Positions 8,657-17,742 of a stretch of 64,000 nt of DNA are shown piece by piece (within the stretch, counting starts at the first letter, position 1; every line of letters begins with the position of its first letter). The stretch is from a virus, in IMG/VR virus record IMGVR_UViG_3300048838_001106, positions 1 to 64,000 of that record. One strand, given 5' to 3'. The translations under genes were made by a program, and so were the position numbers. Under the pieces are notes generated by a model, which saw only the letters and a list, made by a program, of their open reading frames with translations, was not told the DNA's origin and made no database searches.

Positions 8657-9493
8657 ATGTCCGAACTTGCATTGTATGACGCGGTCCCAGAACTGCAAAC
8701 TCTTGCTCTCAACGATGAGCAACTCGAGCCTTATCAAAACTTGGTGAGCATGATGACCAGCGCACCAGAAGGCGCTGAAGAAGCGAACACCGGGTGGCGT
8801 GCCGAGATCGTAAAGATCTACACAGGCACAACCACAGACGCCGGGGCTCCCGGAGACGCTAAGAAGGGCGACATCTGGTCTGCAGGAGAGATCCTGTGGT
8901 CAGAGCACATCCAGGGCAGGTCTAAGCCTTGGATGTTCGTGCCAGTGTATTACTGGCCAAGCCGCGCGCGCTTCCGAAAGAATGAGAAAACGCCGTCTTG
9001 CCGATCGATTGACGGCAAGACAAACATCGAAGGTACGATCAAATGTGAGGACTGTCCGGACCTGCCGTTCCGCAACGGTGCTCGCACGGATTGCCAGAAC
9101 GCTCACAACTTTGTTGTGGTACCTCTGGACTTGTCTGGGCTGTATCACATCAGCTTTTCGAAGACGTCTTCAAAGGCTGGTACCAACATCAACAAAGTTA
9201 TGCGTACCAAGAAATCCTTGTGGAGCATGGCATGGGGTCTGACCACGCAGTCGAACACAAACGACGGCAACACATGGCACACATTCGCCACGGCGTCGTT
9301 TGCGTCTGTTCCACTTCCAGCAGGGATGGACGAGTTTTGCCGCTTCGTGTCCGGAGAGGTCAGGAAAGGACGAGAGAAGTCTCTGGAAGTCCACGCGGAG
9401 CGCGTGCGCAAAGTCCAGAGCTTGCTGGACGGGGAGATTCCAGGCCAGTTAGCAGACACCGCTGACGAGCCTGGATTCGAAGACAGCATGTAA
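8657..9493 (+). CDS. Possible ssDNA-binding protein with Cys4 site
   Basis: 278 residues from ATG 8657, with AAAGGA about nine bases upstream; an earlier in-frame GTG at 8585 lacks a binding site. The middle (about residues 45-200) appears beta-rich with several aromatic residues and a Cys set C115, C130-x2-C133, C146 that could bind zinc. The C-terminus is acidic (ADTADEPGFEDSM), a feature of single-strand DNA-binding proteins that recruit partners. It has its own candidate promoter and a strong terminator, consistent with the high expression such proteins need, and lies between two RecB-type nucleases and the primase. This is a contextual assignment; no OB-fold signature can be proven by eye. 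Confidence 0.5.
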   Translation: MSELALYDAVPELQTLALNDEQLEPYQNLVSMMTSAPEGAEEANTGWRAEIVKIYTGTTTDAGAPGDAKKGDIWSAGEILWSEHIQGRSKPWMFVPVYYWPSRARFRKNEKTPSCRSIDGKTNIEGTIKCEDCPDLPFRNGARTDCQNAHNFVVVPLDLSGLYHISFSKTSSKAGTNINKVMRTKKSLWSMAWGLTTQSNTNDGNTWHTFATASFASVPLPAGMDEFCRFVSGEVRKGREKSLEVHAERVRKVQSLLDGEIPGQLADTADEPGFEDSM

Positions 9494-9507
9494 TCTCGCT
9501 ACGACTG

Positions 9508-9544
9508 AAAAGGCGAACCAGATACGCTGGTTCGCCTTTTTTTT
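9508..9544 (+). terminator. Strong intrinsic terminator
   Basis: A 14-base perfect stem (AAAAGGCGAACCAG / CTGGTTCGCCTTTT) with a 5-base loop and an uninterrupted run of eight T residues. It begins 15 bases after the stop codon of the possible ssDNA-binding protein and separates it from the second nuclease gene. Confidence 0.92.
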
Positions 9545-9567
9545 ACCCTCTCTGACACAGGATACTT

Positions 9568-10341
9568 ATGTCTACTCTCCAGCCATGGAGCACCTCTAAG
9601 ATTGATGTCGCAAGATCTTGCACCCTTCGATTCCACCTGAAGTACTTGAAAAAAGTTCCAGGGGAAGCTGTTGAGCGAAGTGACGGGCGCATCGGCTCTG
9701 CGGTCCACCTGGTCTTGGAGAAGATGCTAAAGGGTGAGGACTATCGAACAGCGTTCACTCACGCAGCGCTGTACTCAAAAATCACGTACAAAGAAACCCT
9801 TGAGCTGAAAGAGTTTGAAACGGCCATCTTGCGCTTCATGTCTAAGTTTGAAGACCTCAAGACTAAGACAAAGGTCGTCGACGTCCACACCGAGCAGCAG
9901 TTTGCGATAACCAGAGATCTGCAAGCCTGTGACTACTGGGACAAAGATGCGTGGTTGCGTGGCGTGATTGACGTGGCTGTTCATGTAGAGAGGCAAGGTG
10001 TCCCATATCTGCTTGTGATCGATCACAAGTCCGGTGAAATAAAGGACATTTCAAACTACAAGATGCAGCTGTTTTCTTACATTGTAATGGGTATGGCGCA
10101 CTTCCCTGAGATGGGAGGCATACAGCCGGCGATTCATTGGCTAAAAGCAGAGGAGGTTTTGCAGCAAAAACCTGTAGAGTGGATGGCCATGACCCTTGCA
10201 GATACAATACAAACTACGGTTGTTCCGGAACTACGCGCACACGTTGAGGCCGCCGAGGTAGCTGCGGCTGAGACGCCGAAGCCTAGCGTCGGATGGTATT
10301 GCGAGTTCTGCGAGTACCGAAAAATGTGCCCTGCGCTATAA
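9568..10341 (+). CDS. Cas4-like PD-(D/E)XK exonuclease
   Basis: 257 residues, ATG start 24 bases after the terminator. All Cas4/RecB landmarks are present and well spaced: C18 ('ARSCTLRFHLKY'), His47 in 'GSAVHLVLE', 'LRGVIDVA' (D135), catalytic D152-x-K154 in 'VIDHKSG', Q167 and the C-terminal C245-x2-C248-x5-C254. The cysteines should bind a 4Fe-4S cluster. Its size is that of a stand-alone Cas4 protein. No cas1/cas2 or CRISPR array is in the window, so a DNA replication/recombination role in the phage is more likely than spacer acquisition. It is only distantly similar to the 385-residue nuclease at 6133. Confidence 0.9.
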   Translation: MSTLQPWSTSKIDVARSCTLRFHLKYLKKVPGEAVERSDGRIGSAVHLVLEKMLKGEDYRTAFTHAALYSKITYKETLELKEFETAILRFMSKFEDLKTKTKVVDVHTEQQFAITRDLQACDYWDKDAWLRGVIDVAVHVERQGVPYLLVIDHKSGEIKDISNYKMQLFSYIVMGMAHFPEMGGIQPAIHWLKAEEVLQQKPVEWMAMTLADTIQTTVVPELRAHVEAAEVAAAETPKPSVGWYCEFCEYRKMCPAL

Positions 10342-10356
10342 CCGAACGGAGGAGGC

Positions 10357-13300
10357 GTGAACTACATTAAGTTGCCACGCAAAGCACGTAATAAGCTGCT
10401 CGTAGATGCGGGCATCAATAAATTGTTTGATTTATGCCAGGAGGCAAAACCAGGACATGGCTGGACGAAGTTAGGCAACCGGATTCGCGGTAGATGCATC
10501 TTCCCAGGACACAATGACACCACGCCGTCCATGGACATCGTGTTTGACGGGCAGCACGTTTTCCAGAAATGCCTGGGATGCTCACGATATGAGACAGACG
10601 GCATTCAAGTCGTCGGCATGATCACTGGGATGACTGGTGCGCTCCAGATCCTGAACGACGTGTTCTCACAGCGCTTCGGGCTTAAGCTGCCGGAGGAGCT
10701 GAACGACGCGATTGAGCAAGAGGAGCATCACGCGCACATAAAACGCCAGCTATTGCAGGCGGGGCAAGCGGTATTGTCGGCAGGCATTTCACAGACAGGC
10801 GGCGAGTTTGCGTATGTTCAGGACGCAGTGCATTACTTGAGACGACGTGGCCTGGATATGTCATCACTACACGTCTATGGCCTTGGTGTGTTTCCGACCC
10901 TTAAGCATTTTGCGGATTACGCCGACGTGAACATCCTGCCAGATGTGCACGAGTATCTCGGGCCCAAAGTATTCGACGCCAAGCCGATGGCCCCAGGACA
11001 CTACGGTGGTTGGGTGATGTTCCCGTACCACCTGACCACGACCACTATTGGCAGATTGAAGCTCCGCAACCCGAACGACAAAACACAAGAGATGTGGCTG
11101 GGCAGGCACACAAAAGAGCCGCGCGGATTCTTTGGTCTACACCTGTCAGCAATGCATGTCGGCGCCGGCACAGACCAGTCTAAGACGGCATACGTAGTAG
11201 AAGGCGAATTCGACCAGTTGTCATTAGTGCAGGCACAGGTTCGTCGAAACGCGAACGATCACTACACTGTTGTTGCAGCGTCCGGTGCTGGAGCAAGCGA
11301 CATTGACTACCTTGGAGAGTCAAGTATCAGAGACGTCGTGCTAATGGGCGACAACGATGCTGGCGGCATTTCATTTGTAAAAAATGCGCTACGCAATGCA
11401 AGCCAATCGATGGTCAAGAACGTGTCAGTGTACCACTGGGATGCACCGTTTGACGCGTTCAACGATCCGGATGACATCGTTGTCGCAGGCCAATATGCTC
11501 CTTTCTGGGACAGTGTAACTTCAAGAACCAGCGTGTTGGAGCTTAGCGACTGGGCGGCACGGCGCGTTCTTGCAGACGTAGCGACCATGCACATGCCGCG
11601 GACTATTCAGAAGATAGATGCGGTCAATGACTACGGGCAGCTCATATCTGACGAGGTTGTCCGAGACCTTTTCGTCAAAAACTGTGCGGTATCTCTCAAG
11701 CTCGACCACGCTACGTTGGCCAAGCACGTTGTCAGAAACGACTCCCCGAAGGGATTCAGGCTCAACCTTGAGAGAAGCCTGTTGGAATACGTTGTGCCTG
11801 TTGCCTCCGTTGGCTCTGGCAAAGCGCTGTTGTACTCAAAGACAGACGAGGAAATTTTCGAGGTTACACTTAAGCACCCCAGGGACATTGAGCTGGCATT
11901 TCAGTCCCGCGTGTTTCACATGACGACGTTTGAGTTTATCGAAGCAAAGGTGGGGATACCTGACTGGATAGCCATCGACGAGACCAAGAAAGGCACACAA
12001 GAGAGAACGGAAGAGTCGCAGGTCAGCAAGGTAAAGTATCACTTCGATTGGTCTGTTCAGAATTTGGTGTCACAGGCGGTGCCGCTATCGCACTACAATG
12101 TGAGAAAGCAAGGCATACACTGGGCAGACGCTGCTGAAGATCCTATCGACAGGGAGCGCCTGCCTGCGGACTGTCCCGACCAGAGGATCTACATTGTAAA
12201 TGGGTCCAAGATGTTTATGGGCACTGCGGGCGACGACGCCGAGACAGTATTAACGCCGCTAACCGAGCCTATGCATGGGGCGTATTTGCTGTGGGGAGAA
12301 CGCGGCACTGGTTGGAGCTCTAATGTACACAACCTGGAGAGCATGGAACAGATGCCGCCAATGGGCATCATTCAATGCTACGAGATGCTGACGAACATAC
12401 TCAACATAGGTTGGGAGTTTAAGAATCACGATCTGTGTGTCCAGTATCTGGCGGCCAACCTTCTGACTATTTCTTGTGGGATGGTATTTGAGTACCTGCC
12501 GTTCACGTTCTTCACAGGCGGCACGCACTCTGGAAAGTCCACCATACTAAAGGGCTTGGTTGCTGGCGTGCAGCCGAAAGAGCTTGCCGTGCTAGAGCAT
12601 GTTAAGATGGCGGAAGATTACACCGCAGCAGGTGTGATGCAATCCGCGTCAGGCTCGTCACTACTGTATGCCTTGGACGAGTGGGAGGACCCAGACACGA
12701 CAAAGACCACCAGCAAGTCAAGGTCTGTGCAGAGCCTTCTGGAGATGACTCGAAACCTTAGTACAGGGATGACCCGTACACGCGGCTCTGTCTCTGGACA
12801 GGCGTCGTCGGTTTATCTTCGTTTCCCAATCATGGCGGCAGGCATTGTGCCGCACCAGGAACAGGTGGACTTGAACAGGTGGTTCACAATTGAGATGAAC
12901 AAGAACAAAAACAGGGAGGCGCCGGAAGTCCTGGTGTCGCGCGTGTATTCACAACAGGACATCGCGAACCTGCGTAAATCACTCACACTGCACGCCATAC
13001 AGAACGCATTCTATTTGAAGGAGTTAGAGGCTAAAGTGTACCACCATGCATTCAATGGTGGCATCGTACCGCTGCCATCAACGAGGTACGTCAAGGCGCT
13101 GTTGAGTACGATGGTAGGGCTTCACTGGGTTGGTGAAGATGAGATGACCTTTGGAAAAGAGTTCATCAGAGCAGCTGAGCTGTACATCTCCAACACCAAT
13201 GTTACCGAAGAGCGTCGAATGTTCCAGGCTGTGTTCGAAACGAACGCTATTCGCCTGGAGCAACACCCAACACCTCAGAGCGCGGTGGCTATCCTGGCAG

Positions 13301-13647
13301 CGCCAGAACTCAGAGACCAGCTCAGTGGCGCAAACGTCGGACTCTACCACGCAGCCGGCACCGACGTTGTAGCTATCTATTGTGCGAAGTTGCCTGCGAT
13401 TCTGCAGCACCATCCAAACTACAGGACCACGAGCAACACACACCAGATCCACTCCCTGCTCGCCAGGAATCCAGAGATCATTAACGATCCAACATTCTTG
13501 GTAAAAAACCCGAGCATATTTCAACACATACGACAGTACACGGCGCACCCTCGTCCTGAAGAGTTCCTGTACATCAAACTCTCCAGCCTGTCGTTTTCAC
13601 TAGCGCCTCTGGCCGACCCGCCATTGGACGATAAGGACGTCATATGA
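10357..13647 (+). CDS. Primase-helicase
   Basis: 1096 residues from GTG 10357, preceded by GGAGGAGG. The N-terminus has a CHC2-type zinc-binding motif (C47-x4-H52-x19-C72-x2-C75). A Toprim primase domain follows with 'VVEGEFD' (E282) and 'LMGDNDAGG', the acidic residues that bind metal. The C-terminal half has a P-loop (GGTHSGKST, residues 721-729), an acidic Walker B-like 'LLYALDEWED', and a following 'SGMTRTRGS'-type arginine region, so it also hydrolyses ATP and probably unwinds DNA. The region of about 400 residues between Toprim and the P-loop has no recognised domain. It overlaps the next small gene by four bases. Confidence 0.88.
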   Translation: MNYIKLPRKARNKLLVDAGINKLFDLCQEAKPGHGWTKLGNRIRGRCIFPGHNDTTPSMDIVFDGQHVFQKCLGCSRYETDGIQVVGMITGMTGALQILNDVFSQRFGLKLPEELNDAIEQEEHHAHIKRQLLQAGQAVLSAGISQTGGEFAYVQDAVHYLRRRGLDMSSLHVYGLGVFPTLKHFADYADVNILPDVHEYLGPKVFDAKPMAPGHYGGWVMFPYHLTTTTIGRLKLRNPNDKTQEMWLGRHTKEPRGFFGLHLSAMHVGAGTDQSKTAYVVEGEFDQLSLVQAQVRRNANDHYTVVAASGAGASDIDYLGESSIRDVVLMGDNDAGGISFVKNALRNASQSMVKNVSVYHWDAPFDAFNDPDDIVVAGQYAPFWDSVTSRTSVLELSDWAARRVLADVATMHMPRTIQKIDAVNDYGQLISDEVVRDLFVKNCAVSLKLDHATLAKHVVRNDSPKGFRLNLERSLLEYVVPVASVGSGKALLYSKTDEEIFEVTLKHPRDIELAFQSRVFHMTTFEFIEAKVGIPDWIAIDETKKGTQERTEESQVSKVKYHFDWSVQNLVSQAVPLSHYNVRKQGIHWADAAEDPIDRERLPADCPDQRIYIVNGSKMFMGTAGDDAETVLTPLTEPMHGAYLLWGERGTGWSSNVHNLESMEQMPPMGIIQCYEMLTNILNIGWEFKNHDLCVQYLAANLLTISCGMVFEYLPFTFFTGGTHSGKSTILKGLVAGVQPKELAVLEHVKMAEDYTAAGVMQSASGSSLLYALDEWEDPDTTKTTSKSRSVQSLLEMTRNLSTGMTRTRGSVSGQASSVYLRFPIMAAGIVPHQEQVDLNRWFTIEMNKNKNREAPEVLVSRVYSQQDIANLRKSLTLHAIQNAFYLKELEAKVYHHAFNGGIVPLPSTRYVKALLSTMVGLHWVGEDEMTFGKEFIRAAELYISNTNVTEERRMFQAVFETNAIRLEQHPTPQSAVAILAAPELRDQLSGANVGLYHAAGTDVVAIYCAKLPAILQHHPNYRTTSNTHQIHSLLARNPEIINDPTFLVKNPSIFQHIRQYTAHPRPEEFLYIKLSSLSFSLAPLADPPLDDKDVI

Positions 13648-13892
13648 ACGAGGAACGATTGGCGACGCACCTGATAACGCTTCTCAGCAAGGAAGAAGAC
13701 ATATCAGGCATCAGAGCCGTAGGCACAGAGGACAACGAATTTGCGTACACAGTCACTGTGCATGTGTTGTCCTTGTCGAAGCGAAACTTCATACTGGACA
13801 AAGTGCTGGCGGCTATTGACACCTTGAAAGCTGACATGAGCACGCTTCCCCTGGAAATCACAGTTCAACTGTCTTTAGACGGAGATGTGTGA
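13644..13892 (+). CDS. Small hypothetical protein
   Basis: 82 residues. ATG overlaps the primase-helicase stop (ATGA) and its own stop overlaps the polymerase start (TGATG), so it is tightly coupled to both. A simple alpha/beta composition with no cysteines and no recognised motif. Position suggests a small replisome accessory factor; function unknown. Confidence 0.65.
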   Translation: MNEERLATHLITLLSKEEDISGIRAVGTEDNEFAYTVTVHVLSLSKRNFILDKVLAAIDTLKADMSTLPLEITVQLSLDGDV

Positions 13893-16800
13893 TGTCGCAT
13901 CCACCAGTTTGGACTTGTGGCAGCAAAGGATCTACGTGCCGAGGCTGCGCGTTCGAGAGCTCTCCGTGTCTTCTTCGAGGGCGGTACAATCCACACGCTC
14001 GCATAACTCTAGTGTGTCAGGCTCCTACCGAAGAGGAGGCAGAGAAGGGGTCATATTTCGGATCTGACAACTTCAAAATCATCGAGGAAACGCTCAGAAA
14101 AGTCATCGGCGACGCAGCTACCGCTGCATACAATGTGGTCTACCTTGTGGGGGCTGGACACAAGAATGCGCCTAAGAAAGATGTCATTGAGCGCTGCTCG
14201 AAGTACATGAACAACAAGTTGCACCAGGCCAGAAAACAATTTGAGCACGAGAATCCTGACTCTGATGCCGTGCATGTTCTGATGCCTCTTGGCGCTGCAG
14301 CGGCAACGCACTTCGTGTCTGGTTCCAGAAAACTAAAAGATGTTCGAGGAAACCAGTACAACATCAAGCTTGCAGGATATGACTGGGTTGTAGCGCCAAC
14401 CTACAGTCCAAAGCAGCTTTTCTACCAGCCGGGATATGCCCGCGTGATCATGACCGACGTCCTGCGTGCCTGGCGCACAGCCTACAACAAGACGGAAGAG
14501 CAAGATGGCACAGACTACACGGCGCATTACATCTACCCGGAGACTGCGGAAGAGGTGGGAAAGGTATGCGACGAGATCATCGCGTACTACGACCCGAACA
14601 AGCCGACGTCTGCAGAGGACTGGCCAATAAGTATCGACATAGAGACAAACACCCTGCAAGCATACAGGGAGGACGCGCTGGTGTTGTCAATAGGCATAGC
14701 CTGGGACGACGGCTTGTCGACATGCATCATGCTCGATCATCCGCGCATGCCTGATGAGTACGACAGAGAGACGGCATGGAAGCACCTGGCCAGGGTGCTA
14801 GCCTCACCGAAGCCAAAGATACTTCACAATGCTCGATTTGACATCCAATTCCTGGCCCACAGGATGGGGCTAGAAATCAACAACCTGTGGTACGACACAC
14901 TTCTGGGGGAGCACTTCCTGGACGAGGACAAGAAGGGAGAGTATGGCCTGAAGGGCCTTACAGGGTTCTATCTTCCGAAGTATGTCGGGTACGAAAAGAA
15001 GCTGCAGGAGGTGTATCTGACATCCTCTGTCACGAAGCAAGATCCCGACAAAGCAGTGTCGTGGCAGGTGGAGACATTTTTTCCGACATTGGAATACGAG
15101 TCGGCCAGCGGTTACGCTGACTGGTTGGAATTCGACGACAGATCCAAGTTGTTTGACCTAGAAGCGCTGTACTTAAAGGCATCCTTTGAGGATGACGCTA
15201 AAGTAAAGTCGGCAGCCAGATCAAAGATTCGCGCCCTGTGTGCTAAATTGATGCTGGAAGCGCCAGACACTGTCAGAGAGAAGGACTTCACCAGTGCGAA
15301 GGACCAGGGTTTCTTGCACATACCAATTGATGTGTTGCGTCCGTACACCGCTGTGGACGCGGACGTAACCAGGCAAATATGCAAGCTCCAGCAGCGCGCT
15401 GTTAGACGCGCAGAGAAAGACTATCCTGACATCAGGGAAGACTATGTTCGTGTGATGCGTGACATTTACATTCCTGCTACGTGGTCTCTGTCACGCATGG
15501 AATACAATGGGGCACCTGTAGACGTGGAATCTTTAGAGCGACGGCGCTTCGAGGCGGTTGTGTTGCGAGACGCCGCGCTTGCGAAGCTAAGAGAGCTCGT
15601 ATGCCAGCCTCTGTTCAACCCCAACTCTAATCCACAGCTGAGCGATGTCATTCTGAACGCACTCGACATCTCGCGGCAGGACTGCGTTTACACGGACCTT
15701 GGGGAGCTGTCTGTGACGAAAGACTGGCTGAGCACTATGCAGAAGAAATACGAGACAGCGATGGAAGGCGAATTCATGTACTGCCTTCTGCTGTATCGAA
15801 CGACAAACAAAACCATCAGCACTGTGTTTTCTAAGCTGTTAGACCTGGCAAATGTTGATGGCAAAATCCACACGTCATTCAATCTAAACGGCACGGCTAC
15901 AGGACGCCTGTCGTCGGCCAGGCCAAATTTGCAGAACATCCAAGCGTATGCAGCCCGCCTGAAAGGGCATGAGTCCTACGCGCTCAAGACCAGCGGCATC
16001 CCAGTCAAGGCCGCGTTCATCCCGCCGCAGGACGGCAAGCGATATGCGTACTATCAGATGGACATCTCGGCAGCCGAGATCCGCGTTCTGTGCGCTTACG
16101 CTCCTGATGAGGGGCTGATAAAAGCAATGACGGACCCCACCATGGACATCCACTCCTTCATTGCATCTACGATTTTCGACATACCATACGACGAGTTCGT
16201 GGCGAGAAAGGACATCGATCCAGAGATAAAACACAAGCGAACCGCCACAAAGCGTGTGGTATTTGGAACCATATACGGCGCAGGCCCGCGTAAAATAGCG
16301 GAGCAGATATACGAAGGGCTGTCCTCTGATCCGGTAATACAAGCTGAGCAGGTAAGCTTCGCGTACGACGTCATCAGCGCCCTGATGCGGCGATTCCCGG
16401 CCATACAGACCTACATTGACAGCACACATGATGAGGTAAACACAAGGGGGTGGACAAAGACACTGATGGGACGCTACAGGCGATTCCGGCTAGGATCTTC
16501 TTCAGGACAGCTGCGATCGCGCAACGAGCGCATGGCTGTGAATTTCAAGATCCAGTCCACGGCATCTGACATCGTGCTGTCACAGTTGTGTGAGATAGAA
16601 AGCAACCTTCACAAGATAGGTGGCAAGGCGATTCTAACAGTGCATGACAGCGTCGCCGGGTACATAGAGGTGGAACGCGTTCCAGAGATGCGTGCATTCT
16701 TTGACCACTACGTCGTAGATCGCGTCCGAGAGCGGTTCCCGTGGCTTCCTGTGCCATTCTCGTACGATCTTGAAGTAGGGTCTACGTACGGGGATCTAAT

Positions 16801-16912
16801 CCCATACAGCACGCTTGAACACGGCATTGACGGTGTAAATGACAAGGACCGGCATAAGGTACAACAGATCATGGAGGCTACAGGCTTATCTTTCTTCGAG
16901 GACACACCATGA
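13892..16912 (+). CDS. Family A DNA polymerase with N-terminal UDG-like domain
   Basis: 1006 residues; ATG 13892 (one codon after a GTG) overlaps the previous stop. Residues 1-195 resemble a family 4 uracil-DNA glycosylase: C16-x2-C19, C26 and C102 as possible Fe-S ligands, 'LVCQAPTEEE' at the GEAPG position, 'LMPLGAAAATHF', and 'VAPTYSPKQL' at the position of the catalytic HP motif. The usual His there is Ser, so this domain is probably not an active glycosylase. Proofreading 3'-5' exonuclease: D249-x-E251, 'HNARFD' and 'YTAVDAD'. Polymerase: 'GRLSSARPNLQN', motif A 'MDISAAEIR', motif B 'KRVVFGTIYGAG', motif C VHDS (residues 917-920). A link between SPO1-type phage polymerases and this glycosylase family is known. 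This is the replicative polymerase. Confidence 0.95.
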   Translation: MSHPPVWTCGSKGSTCRGCAFESSPCLLRGRYNPHARITLVCQAPTEEEAEKGSYFGSDNFKIIEETLRKVIGDAATAAYNVVYLVGAGHKNAPKKDVIERCSKYMNNKLHQARKQFEHENPDSDAVHVLMPLGAAAATHFVSGSRKLKDVRGNQYNIKLAGYDWVVAPTYSPKQLFYQPGYARVIMTDVLRAWRTAYNKTEEQDGTDYTAHYIYPETAEEVGKVCDEIIAYYDPNKPTSAEDWPISIDIETNTLQAYREDALVLSIGIAWDDGLSTCIMLDHPRMPDEYDRETAWKHLARVLASPKPKILHNARFDIQFLAHRMGLEINNLWYDTLLGEHFLDEDKKGEYGLKGLTGFYLPKYVGYEKKLQEVYLTSSVTKQDPDKAVSWQVETFFPTLEYESASGYADWLEFDDRSKLFDLEALYLKASFEDDAKVKSAARSKIRALCAKLMLEAPDTVREKDFTSAKDQGFLHIPIDVLRPYTAVDADVTRQICKLQQRAVRRAEKDYPDIREDYVRVMRDIYIPATWSLSRMEYNGAPVDVESLERRRFEAVVLRDAALAKLRELVCQPLFNPNSNPQLSDVILNALDISRQDCVYTDLGELSVTKDWLSTMQKKYETAMEGEFMYCLLLYRTTNKTISTVFSKLLDLANVDGKIHTSFNLNGTATGRLSSARPNLQNIQAYAARLKGHESYALKTSGIPVKAAFIPPQDGKRYAYYQMDISAAEIRVLCAYAPDEGLIKAMTDPTMDIHSFIASTIFDIPYDEFVARKDIDPEIKHKRTATKRVVFGTIYGAGPRKIAEQIYEGLSSDPVIQAEQVSFAYDVISALMRRFPAIQTYIDSTHDEVNTRGWTKTLMGRYRRFRLGSSSGQLRSRNERMAVNFKIQSTASDIVLSQLCEIESNLHKIGGKAILTVHDSVAGYIEVERVPEMRAFFDHYVVDRVRERFPWLPVPFSYDLEVGSTYGDLIPYSTLEHGIDGVNDKDRHKVQQIMEATGLSFFEDTP

Positions 16913-17217
16913 ATCAACACGCGACACAAACCACTCACGAAGTATACGTGCTAGCAATGGAGACGCCCGGCAGGTACATCGTAGGAGAGCTGACCGATGT
17001 TTCCAAAGGCAGACTCAAGCTAGACACCGCAGCGCATGTAACTTGTATAGACGCGAAGTGGTCGTTCCAGCACATTTCGCTAATGCAGAGCTTCACCGCG
17101 GAGCTGAAAGCATACGCGGGGTTCGGCCCTGCTACGGAGGAGTGTGCTGCTCACTACCGAGTGTGGAAAGAGTACATCACAAACCCACCCAATTTTGAGG
17201 TAGAAGATAGCGAATGA
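16909..17217 (+). CDS. Hypothetical protein, last gene of replication operon
   Basis: 102 residues; ATG overlaps the polymerase stop (ATGA). It has a beta-rich first half ('VYVLAMETPGRYIVGELTD') and a helical second half with Trp/Tyr residues; no cysteine pairs, no known motif. Translational coupling to the polymerase suggests a replication-associated role, not shown by the sequence. Confidence 0.65.
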   Translation: MNQHATQTTHEVYVLAMETPGRYIVGELTDVSKGRLKLDTAAHVTCIDAKWSFQHISLMQSFTAELKAYAGFGPATEECAAHYRVWKEYITNPPNFEVEDSE

Positions 17218-17244
17218 ATCCGAACGTTGCTTGAAAACGACAAG

Positions 17245-17270
17245 ACAGCGCTACGCTGTTATTTTCTTTC
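17245..17270 (+). terminator. Mini-hairpin 1 with T-rich tail
   Basis: ACAGCG-CTA-CGCTGT (6-base stem, 3-base loop) followed by TATTTTCTTTC, 27 bases after the last replication gene. Likely the intrinsic terminator of the operon and first of three copies of the core. Confidence 0.6.
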
Positions 17271-17272
17271 AC

Positions 17273-17323
17273 GACCACCGGCCGCTCTGGGTCACTGCGC
17301 TCCCTCCAGAGCGGCCGGTGGTC
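17273..17323. repeat. Large hairpin 1, 18-base perfect stem
   Basis: GACCACCGGCCGCTCTGG pairs perfectly with 17306-17323 around a 15-base loop (17291-17305) containing CTGCGCTC. Very G+C-rich and not followed by a T run. Confidence 0.85.
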
Positions 17324-17420
17324 ACCCCAACGATGGACCTCGCCATCAAGCTCGCCAGGAGCTGCAGGTGCAGAAACAGGGATTCACAGACAGAATAGAT
17401 TCGAAACCTGAGAACAGGAC

Positions 17421-17437
17421 AGCAGCGCTACGCTGCT
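17421..17437. repeat. Mini-hairpin 2
   Basis: AGCAGCG-CTA-CGCTGCT, 7-base stem with the same CTA loop as mini-hairpins 1 and 3. No T tail, so it is not a standard terminator. Confidence 0.75.
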
Positions 17438-17447
17438 AGCATCTTAG

Positions 17448-17483
17448 AGACCAACCGTCGAGCTGCGCTCTCGTGGTTGGTCT
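17448..17483. repeat. Large hairpin 2
   Basis: AGACCAACC pairs with GGTTGGTCT; inside lies a second stem CGAG/CTCG around CTGCGCT, giving a two-part hairpin. Confidence 0.75.
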
Positions 17484-17560
17484 GGGTAGGTAAATTTAGA
17501 TCTACGCCAAACCAAAAACAGGAATCTATTGAAAGCTCGACTCTGAAAAAAACCAGAAAG

Positions 17561-17573
17561 CAGCGCTACGCTG
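17561..17573. repeat. Mini-hairpin 3
   Basis: CAGCG-CTA-CGCTG, third copy of the core. The flanks differ from copies 1 and 2 except for A-rich sequence upstream. Confidence 0.7.
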
Positions 17574-17585
17574 TTGCGCCTTACA

Positions 17586-17624
17586 CGGGTCTAGCAGCGC
17601 ACTTCGTGCGCACTGCCAGACCCG
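17586..17624. repeat. Large hairpin 3
   Basis: CGGGTCT pairs with AGACCCG; GCAG/CTGC continues the stem after one mismatch, and GCGCAC-TTC-GTGCGC closes the top. Confidence 0.75.
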
Positions 17625-17633
17625 GACAAGAAA

Positions 17634-17673
17634 GTGTCACGCCTACACGACCTCTTACCCAGTAGCGTGACAC
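17634..17673. repeat. Large hairpin 4
   Basis: GTGTCACGC pairs with GCGTGACAC; the stem can extend by CTAC/GTAG with one bulged C, leaving a 15-base loop. Confidence 0.75.
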
Positions 17674-17701
17674 CAAAACAGGAGCTTTAGTCTTAGATAT
17701 G

Positions 17702-17742
17702 CGCAATGCATCCGCGGTGATACGCTGCGATTTTTTTTTTTT
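17702..17742 (+). terminator. Imperfect hairpin followed by T12
   Basis: CGCA...TGCG with several interior mismatches (17702-17729), then twelve T residues at 17731-17742. It could stop + strand transcription before it enters the terminase gene from behind. The hairpin is weak. Confidence 0.4.

Noticed and set aside
15884-16429. 181-residue - strand open frame inside the polymerase gene
   Set aside because: Overlaps conserved polymerase motifs A and B on the other strand; no binding site.
17273-17323. Large hairpin 1 as a terminator
   Set aside because: The stem is very stable but is not followed by a T run on either strand.
17227-17665. Small + strand open frames in the hairpin zone
   Set aside because: They lie across strong inverted repeats, lack binding sites and have no protein-like composition.
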